Positions 58,733 to 64,000 of a stretch of 64,000 bases of DNA are shown one piece after another (the first letter of the stretch is position 1; each line of letters starts with the position of its first letter). The position numbers were made by a program, and so were the translations under genes. Below the pieces are notes generated by a model. The model was not told where the DNA came from. It saw only the letters and a program-made list of their open reading frames with translations, and did not search any database. The stretch is taken from positions 62,001 to 126,000 of the forward strand of contig NZ_CAKMSJ010000003.1 of NCBI RefSeq assembly GCF_928381505.1, given 5' to 3'. This stretch comes from Rothia endophytica. Lineage in GTDB: Bacteria > Actinomycetota > Actinomycetes > Actinomycetales > Micrococcaceae.

Positions 58733-59596
58733 TTACTCCCCACTGCCCTGCACGTAGCCCTGCGCTCCCAACGCTTTCGCGTCAGCCAGTAGCTGGGCAG
58801 CTTTAGCCTCATCGCCCTGGGCTAGGTTGTGGGCAAACCAGCGGTACTTGCGGGCTACCTCGCGGGCGTCCCCATCCATGACAAACTCCCCAAAGTCCAG
58901 CCAGATAGCTCGGTTGCAGAGATCCTCAATGGTCTGCGCAGCGTGGCTCACCAGGAACACCGTGCCAGCATCATCCAGCACCTCCTGCATCGCCTGGGCA
59001 GAACGCTCCGCATAGGCAGCATCGCCAGTTGAAAGCGCCTCATCAATCAGCATGATGCGGGGCTTAGCGGCCAATGAGATAGCAAAGCGCAGGCGGGCTC
59101 CCATACCAGAGGAATAGGTACGCATGGGGCGATCAATCGCCTCACCAATACCCGCAAGTTCAATGACCTTACGTTCAGCCTCCGCCAACTGGTGCTTTTT
59201 CAGCCCCATGGCTAGGCAACCCAGAGCAATATTCTGGCGGCCAGTCAGCTCCTGGTTGAGAGCTGCGCCCACGCCCACCAGCGAAGGCCGCGCAGACGCG
59301 TAGACCGTACCGGTGGTGGAGGATTCCAGACCGGCAATCACGCGTAACAGGGAGCTCTTACCCGAACCGTTGCGCCCCACCAGACCAATAAATTCGCCCT
59401 CATGGGCAGTGAAAGAAAGGGGCTGAACCGCATGAACTACCTGGCGCACGCGGCGCCCCCTCAAACCACGCTGAGTGTAAACGGGGTAGTCCACCGACAC
59501 CTGGTTAACCAAAATGTTAGGTTGCTGGCTAAGCGGGTCAATACCGGGGTTACCTGGTGCCACCCGCGGAATAATCGTTCTCTTAGTTGAGCTCAC
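58733..59596 (-). CDS. polysaccharide ABC exporter ATPase (TagH/RfbB type)
   Basis: 287 aa from GTG 59596, with GGAGG upstream; the frame to 59617 would put that site inside the gene. GLVGRNGSGKSSLLRVIAGL (Walker A), YSSGMGARLRFAISLA (the SSGM signature, typical of polysaccharide exporters), LIDEALSTGDAAY (Walker B). The C-terminus is short, without a carbohydrate-binding domain, so glycan export probably does not need recognition of a special terminal sugar. It overlaps the permease gene by 14 bp. Confidence 0.88.
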   Translation of the reverse strand: MSSTKRTIIPRVAPGNPGIDPLSQQPNILVNQVSVDYPVYTQRGLRGRRVRQVVHAVQPLSFTAHEGEFIGLVGRNGSGKSSLLRVIAGLESSTTGTVYASARPSLVGVGAALNQELTGRQNIALGCLAMGLKKHQLAEAERKVIELAGIGEAIDRPMRTYSSGMGARLRFAISLAAKPRIMLIDEALSTGDAAYAERSAQAMQEVLDDAGTVFLVSHAAQTIEDLCNRAIWLDFGEFVMDGDAREVARKYRWFAHNLAQGDEAKAAQLLADAKALGAQGYVQGSGE

Positions 59597-60488
59597 GGCC
59601 AAAGACCTCCTCAGCACGCCAGAAAATGAAGAAACCTACTACAGCCGCTCCCACAGCCCAAGCGGCAGCAGTCAGCCAAGTTTCAAGGCTGCCAAAACTG
59701 CCCCTCATGAGCACTTCACGATAGAGGTCAATAAAAATGTAGAAGGGGTTAGCCTGAATAATCTGGGTGACCAGTGGGTGCTCAACAAAACGCTCAATAG
59801 GAAAGATAACCCCAGAAGCATAGAGCAGAACGCGGGTCACAAAGTTCAGGAGCTGCTGAATATCAGGCACCACGTACGCATACCGAGCAATCATCAGCGC
59901 CAAGCCCGTTAAGAACAGGGAATTCAAAGCGAAAACTGGCACAAAAGCCAGCCAGGAGACTGTGGGGAGCACGTGCGGCGGTAACACAGCTATACCCACT
60001 AGCATGACGGCCACAATGGCGCCCATCTGCATAGTCTGCCGCACCATCATCGAAATCGGCAGCGCCATACGCGGGAAAGAGAAGGCTCGCATCATGGGTT
60101 TACCCTGGATCATGACCGAAGCCGCGCTGTTGAGAACCCCAGACATATACTGGAACATCAAAATACCGATGATCAGATAGGCAAGAAAGTTATCCATGCC
60201 CCGGGATACCTGCAGCACCAGCCCAAAAAGCACGCCGTAGAAGGCGATATCGAGCACCGGCTTAACCAAGAGCCAGAGAGAGCCTAGTCGGTGGTTGCTG
60301 TTCTGGGTGCGTACTTTGGTATGTGAATCAAACCAGATGTATTGGCGGCGGTCCCACACGTTTTTGAGGTAACGCCAGGCACCCACGCGCACCCCCACCG
60401 GTGCAAGGCGCCCCGAATGCACGTGGGGCACCACGTCAGTGAGCTCGCCGCTGACCCCTTCACGGGCATAATAAATTTTTTCAGCCAT
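59583..60488 (-). CDS. polysaccharide ABC exporter permease (ABC-2, TagG/RfbA type)
   Basis: 301 aa. Amphipathic N-terminal region then WFDSHTKVRTQNSNHRLGSLWLLVKPVLDI, typical of ABC-2 exporters of teichoic acids and O-antigens (in parts), and six helices from about residue 75. Ends ...FGRELN. It overlaps the preceding glycosyltransferase by 8 bp and the ATPase by 14 bp, so the block is one transcript. Confidence 0.88.
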   Translation of the reverse strand: MAEKIYYAREGVSGELTDVVPHVHSGRLAPVGVRVGAWRYLKNVWDRRQYIWFDSHTKVRTQNSNHRLGSLWLLVKPVLDIAFYGVLFGLVLQVSRGMDNFLAYLIIGILMFQYMSGVLNSAASVMIQGKPMMRAFSFPRMALPISMMVRQTMQMGAIVAVMLVGIAVLPPHVLPTVSWLAFVPVFALNSLFLTGLALMIARYAYVVPDIQQLLNFVTRVLLYASGVIFPIERFVEHPLVTQIIQANPFYIFIDLYREVLMRGSFGSLETWLTAAAWAVGAAVVGFFIFWRAEEVFGRELN

Positions 60489-62262
60489 AGTTGCTCAGGG
60501 TCTTTCGGTACAGGGCTAAGAGAGTTTCGGCGTTGTGTGACCACAGGCGGGTGCGGGCAAAACGGCGGCCCTGGGCCACAGACTCAGCGCAGGCGGCTGG
60601 GTCAGTCAGAAATTCAGTGAGAACCCGCGCCATATCTTCGGGATTTTCAGTTTCACATAGTTTACCTGCCCCCGGTGCCACGGCGTTATGCACCAGCTCG
60701 GCTAGAGGCGGGATATTGCTCATCACCACTGGCCGCCCGACTGCCATCGCCTCGATGGGTTTAAGAGGAGTAACCGAACGGCACACCCGGTCATTAGTGC
60801 GCGGCACTGCAAAAATATCTAGGCTTTGGTGAGCTAGGAGGGCATCTTCAGGTGCCAGCTTTCCGGTAAAAACCGCGGCCTTACCCAGGTTTAACTCAGC
60901 AGCAAGACGTTCTAGGGAGGCTCTAGCGGCACCCTCCCCTGCGATCAGCGCGCGGACGTCCGCCCCAGCGGCCCGCAAAAGAGCAACTGCGTGCAACAGG
61001 GTATCTAGCCCTTCATAGGGCACCACAGAGGTAACGCTGCCTACCCACTGACCCTCAGTATCCAGCCCCAGCTGTTGCCGGGCCTGCTGAGGGGTGAGAT
61101 TCTGTTCAAAGAGATGGTCAGACACCGCGTTGGGAGCCAGCACAATTTTTTCTGCCGGAACGCCCCTTTTGACCAGTAAATCCTTCATCGTCTGGGACAG
61201 GGTAACGACGGCATCGGCTTCCATGCAGAACTGTGTTTCTCTGGCTCTTAGGAGCGAGAAGCGCTCACTGGCTTCTGCCTGCTGGCGGGCGGCCTCAGTT
61301 TTCTTACCTGAAACCCAAGTTTCTTCCATTACCCCGCGCACCTCGTACACCCAAGGCACCCCTAGGCTACGCGCCACTGCCTGCGCCACGAGGGCGTTCT
61401 GATAGTTGGTGGTGGTATGCACCAGGTCAACCCGTTGACCCTCAACCTCTTTAAGAATTGCGGCAACGCTCTGCTGCAGGCGCTGAGGCAGGGTGGCTCC
61501 CAAGCGCCAGAGTAAAAGGCGGCGGTAGGTGATCCTATCTACCCGGGCTGTTCCCTCTGCCAGCAGACCACCCACCATCGCGGGATAACCTAACCTGGTA
61601 ACCGCAGTAATCTTCACCCCGGCATCCACCAGCGCACTGAGCAGACGATGCGAGCGCAGCGTGTACCCCGACTGTGTGGCGGGCAGTGAGTTAGTCAGCA
61701 AATGCAGGACCGCTAGCTCGCCGTCGGTGGAGACTGGTGAGGGCACCCTCGGTACTGGTGAGGTAAGCAAGAAGTTTTGGTCAAGAGCGGTCGCTTCGCC
61801 AATCAGACGGCGGGCGTAGGCGCTAGCGCCGGGGTTCTGCTGTGCGATAGCTATCGCCTGGCTGACTGCCCCGGCGTCCCAGGCGGCGCGTGCGCGTACG
61901 GTAGCGGGTAGAGATAGATCCTGGTAATCAATGAGGCCATAGCTCACCGCCACCTCAGCGGCTATGCGCCGTTGGAGTGTGCCAAGAAGATGTTGCTGCG
62001 GTTCTGCCAACAGACGCAGGGCAGGTTCAGGCAGTTGCTCCGCACCCATAATTTGCTGCCCCAGTGCCCTGGTTCCGGCGCCGGGGAGACGGCTGAGTGC
62101 CCGGCCAGCTAGTGTGCCTGCCCGGTGAGGTAGTTTACGGGTGACCTGTAGAGCAAGGAGTGCAGGGTCATCTATAGCGTGACGAGCCGCAACCTGCACC
62201 ACCAGTGCAAGGTTCCGAGCCAGGCCTGTTGCCCGCGCAACCTTTCTTCGAGCCTCAGACAT
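60481..62262 (-). CDS. GT4-type glycosyltransferase with N-terminal extension
   Basis: 593 aa. Residues about 1-190 form a helical, Ala/Leu-rich extension of unknown role (repeated ARA/LP motifs). From about 195 a GT-B fold begins: HLLTNSLPATQSGYTLRSH, WVYEVRGVMEETW, VLAPNAVSDHLF and the E-x7-E type region CRSVTPLKPIEAMAVGRPVV. Acts on a lipid-linked glycan at the inner membrane. Overlaps both flanking genes by 8 bp. Confidence 0.85.
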   Translation of the reverse strand: MSEARRKVARATGLARNLALVVQVAARHAIDDPALLALQVTRKLPHRAGTLAGRALSRLPGAGTRALGQQIMGAEQLPEPALRLLAEPQQHLLGTLQRRIAAEVAVSYGLIDYQDLSLPATVRARAAWDAGAVSQAIAIAQQNPGASAYARRLIGEATALDQNFLLTSPVPRVPSPVSTDGELAVLHLLTNSLPATQSGYTLRSHRLLSALVDAGVKITAVTRLGYPAMVGGLLAEGTARVDRITYRRLLLWRLGATLPQRLQQSVAAILKEVEGQRVDLVHTTTNYQNALVAQAVARSLGVPWVYEVRGVMEETWVSGKKTEAARQQAEASERFSLLRARETQFCMEADAVVTLSQTMKDLLVKRGVPAEKIVLAPNAVSDHLFEQNLTPQQARQQLGLDTEGQWVGSVTSVVPYEGLDTLLHAVALLRAAGADVRALIAGEGAARASLERLAAELNLGKAAVFTGKLAPEDALLAHQSLDIFAVPRTNDRVCRSVTPLKPIEAMAVGRPVVMSNIPPLAELVHNAVAPGAGKLCETENPEDMARVLTEFLTDPAACAESVAQGRRFARTRLWSHNAETLLALYRKTLSNYG

Positions 62263-63523
62263 GCCTGCCTCTTCTCTCGCGCGAACGGTCTACTACGCGC
62301 TCCAGTTTGGCAAGGTAGCGGCGTGAGAGCGTTCCGTAGTTGTAGTCGTTATAGAGCAAAAAGCGCCCGGTGGTCCCCACCGCCAGCTCTGTGGAGTTAC
62401 CAATCAGTTGTTCCAGGGCATCAGCCAGAGCCTGGGCGTTCTGTGGCGGCACCACGGTGCTGACTCCTGAACGCTGCAAAATCATGGCTGCTTCACCGGC
62501 CACTAGACCGATGATTCTGCGTTGGGTAGAAAGCAGCTCAAAGATTTTAGAGGGTACGGTGTGCCGGAAAGGTTTGGTATCTTTCAACGACACTATTTCG
62601 ACGTCGGCCCACCGATAGGTCTCCTGTAGGTTAGCGCGGGGTACAGGGGGCTGAAAATCAACGTCCAGTGAGCGGCGGGCAGCCTCCGCTTGAAGGACCG
62701 GCAAATCTGCTCCGCTGCCTACTATGCGAAGCTTCACCTGTTCTCTATATCCACGCTGGTACAGCTCCTCAAGAGCGTCAAGTAGTACGCTCAGACCCTG
62801 GCTGCGCCCCACGGTGCCCAGGTACTGAACCCGCAAGATACCATCGCCGCGGTCGGTGTGCTCAAGCTCCATAAAGCTCGCTGTTTCAGCACCGTTAGAG
62901 ATAACCTCAACGTGCTTGATGCCCCGCTCCTTCAAGATAGCAGCGAAGCCCTCGGTAGTAGTGATACAGGTAGCAGCCTGTTTCTGCAGTGCGGTGACGC
63001 TTCTAAAAACTGCGGCTTTTAGCAGGTGCCGGGGCAAAGACTGGCGCGCTACCTGCGTGCTCATGTCACCGGTCACTACATCGGGCCAGGCATCTCTAAA
63101 CTCCGCTACCAGCGGGCGGCGTATAACGTTACTCACAAGGCTACCGGCTAATAAGGACGGCAAACCAGGTACGGTTGCCACCACAACATCAGGCCGCCAA
63201 CCGCTTGCCGCTGAACCCAGCGTCCACGCCACTGAACCCGCAGCAACTACTAGCTGATCCACTAGTCGCAGAGCTCCCGAGAAACCATGCGCAAGGTAGG
63301 GGGTGCGCACCACGATCTCTCCTAGAGCACCGGGGGCGGGTTTGAAAAAGCTGTACTGACCGCGCCACTGGGCAGCAGTTTGCCTGTCTGGGTAGTGCGG
63401 AGGAGGGCACACCACGCGCACCTCATGACCGGCGGATGTCCAATGCTTCACAAAAGCGGACCAGCGGCGCTGAGGTGCCCCTATTTCGGGTTCATAATAG
63501 TGCGTAAGAAGGAGTATTTTCAT
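62255..63523 (-). CDS. GT4-type glycosyltransferase (WbuB/WcaI-like)
   Basis: 422 aa. N-terminal MKILLLTHYYEPEIGAPQRR and EVRVVCPPPHYPDR are typical of WcaI/WbuB-type transferases of capsule and O-antigen loci; KHVEVISNGAETASF and QYLGTVGRSQGL (donor side), FELLSTQRRIIG (near the acidic donor-binding site). First gene of the four-gene overlapping minus-strand block. ATG 63523 has only a weak upstream site. Confidence 0.85.
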   Translation of the reverse strand: MKILLLTHYYEPEIGAPQRRWSAFVKHWTSAGHEVRVVCPPPHYPDRQTAAQWRGQYSFFKPAPGALGEIVVRTPYLAHGFSGALRLVDQLVVAAGSVAWTLGSAASGWRPDVVVATVPGLPSLLAGSLVSNVIRRPLVAEFRDAWPDVVTGDMSTQVARQSLPRHLLKAAVFRSVTALQKQAATCITTTEGFAAILKERGIKHVEVISNGAETASFMELEHTDRGDGILRVQYLGTVGRSQGLSVLLDALEELYQRGYREQVKLRIVGSGADLPVLQAEAARRSLDVDFQPPVPRANLQETYRWADVEIVSLKDTKPFRHTVPSKIFELLSTQRRIIGLVAGEAAMILQRSGVSTVVPPQNAQALADALEQLIGNSTELAVGTTGRFLLYNDYNYGTLSRRYLAKLERVVDRSRERRGRHV

Positions 63524-63629
63524 GGTGCGGTGTGCTGAGGTGTGGGCTGTTTGGCTTAGTCACTCCTGTTTAAGCCTACTAGCCAACACCCTTGTCACCT
63601 AACATTGCGACTCTCACCTTTTAACGCAA

Positions 63630-63683
63630 ATACCCCCGGGTCACCTAGAGGTTGAAATAACGACCGGTGGCCCCAGGGGGTAT
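63630..63683. terminator. hairpin before the right-edge membrane gene
   Basis: ATACCCCC (63630-63637) / GGGGGTAT (63676-63683) continued inward by GGGTCACC/GGTGGCCC (G-T pair). It lies downstream of the gene at 63702 (minus). Weak U-run. Confidence 0.5.
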
Positions 63684-63701
63684 CTTCTAAAAATAGACCA
63701 G

Positions 63702-64000
63702 CTAGGAGCCCATGTAAGCGCGTTGCTTAAGCCACTGACCGTAGACCTGCATCTGACGAATGTAGGCATTACTGGGACGTAGCCACATCAACACGAGAGG
63801 AGCAATCGCGACGACTGATGCGAGCAGGCCCACCAGCATGGTCCAGTGGAAGAAGAGGAAGAAAGTGAAGACGCCGAACAGACCCAGTACCTTGAAAGCC
63901 GCGTAAACGGTCAGAACGATGCGTGCCCAGTTATGACCCTTCACCAGGAAGATTGCCAGGATGATAAGAGCAGCGGAGAACAGTAGGGTGCTACCGAGGG
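63702..64000 (-). CDS. membrane protein, C-terminal part (5' end outside window)
   Basis: About 99 codons, open on minus to the right edge. A GTG at 63944 could be taken for a start, but the upstream codons encode a further hydrophobic helix (LLFSAALIILAIFLV), so the protein is longer. Three helices are visible in total, then a short basic/aromatic tail (YIRQMQVYGQWLKQRAYMGS). Family not recognised. Confidence 0.6.
   Translation of the reverse strand, partial: LGSTLLFSAALIILAIFLVKGHNWARIVLTVYAAFKVLGLFGVFTFFLFFHWTMLVGLLASVVAIAPLVLMWLRPSNAYIRQMQVYGQWLKQRAYMGS

Noticed and set aside
1..64000. Prophage, defence or restriction system
   Set aside because: No integrase other than the IS3 transposase, and no phage structural, restriction, toxin-antitoxin or cas genes were recognised on either strand.

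Overview
The window is about 57% G+C by eye. It carries actinobacterial-type genes: a heterodimeric branched-chain-type 2-oxoacid dehydrogenase, LuxR-type two-component pairs, NIL-domain MetN, a RecQ with a phosphoribosyltransferase-like tail, and twin-arginine lipoproteins. Gene content and style best fit the Micrococcaceae, most likely Rothia or a close relative. This is an inference, because there is no rRNA or other marker in the window. The DNA is chromosomal, with no plasmid or phage genes and no CRISPR array.

Layout. (1) 0-3.3 kb: end of a membrane protein gene, then the methionine importer metQ-metN-metI on the minus strand. (2) 3.5-16.6 kb: an amino-sugar island. A FadR-type GntR regulator is divergent from a five-component ABC importer (family-5 binding protein, permease, permease-ATPase fusion, second ATPase), followed by nanA, nanK and nanE on the plus strand. 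Next come nagB (minus) and nagA (plus), whose shared upstream region is split by an intact IS3-family insertion. Together these would import sialic acid and convert it via ManNAc, ManNAc-6-P, GlcNAc-6-P and GlcN-6-P to fructose-6-P. (3) 16.7-23.5 kb: acyl-CoA ligase, a 51-codon membrane peptide overlapping a sugar acetyltransferase, a membrane protein, and a response regulator / sensor kinase / degenerate kinase trio. (4) 23.5-24.0 kb: an apparently free-standing structured RNA of about 300 nt with a strong terminator. (5) 24-28.8 kb: aminotransferase and E1-alpha, E1-beta, E2 of a 2-oxoacid dehydrogenase. (6) 28.9-35.3 kb: tRNA-Thr, a CitE-like lyase, an FtsX/MacB-type ABC exporter facing a NarL-type two-component pair, and a small Cys-containing protein behind a DtxR/IdeR-like palindrome. 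(7) 35.3-48.9 kb: ybdD-cstA, quinone oxidoreductase, three tRNA-Ser genes, SixA, BCCT transporter, hydrolase, winged-helix regulator, upp, TetR, tadA, recQ.

(8) 49-63.5 kb is a surface-polysaccharide locus. It holds a DUF6270-like protein, two paralogous CgeB-plus-GT2 fusion glycosyltransferases, UDP-ManNAc dehydrogenase (wecC), a third A+T-rich transferase, UDP-GlcNAc 2-epimerase (wecB), and an overlapping four-gene block of two GT4 transferases with an ABC-2 polysaccharide exporter. WecB and WecC would supply UDP-ManNAcA. Micrococcus luteus, of the same family, makes a ManNAcA/glucose teichuronic acid, so an exported ManNAcA-containing wall or capsule polymer is the best hypothesis. The middle of the locus (about 53.4-57 kb) is much more A+T-rich than its surroundings and looks acquired.

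Besides genes, the window shows a family of intergenic elements sharing GAGGCTTATTC-like terminal inverted repeats (16.6, 32.5 and 57.2 kb), tRNA promoters built on TTGxxx/TAGTAT, and many hairpin terminators. Start codons were moved from the longest ORF where a ribosome binding site favoured an internal start; these cases are stated in the entries.
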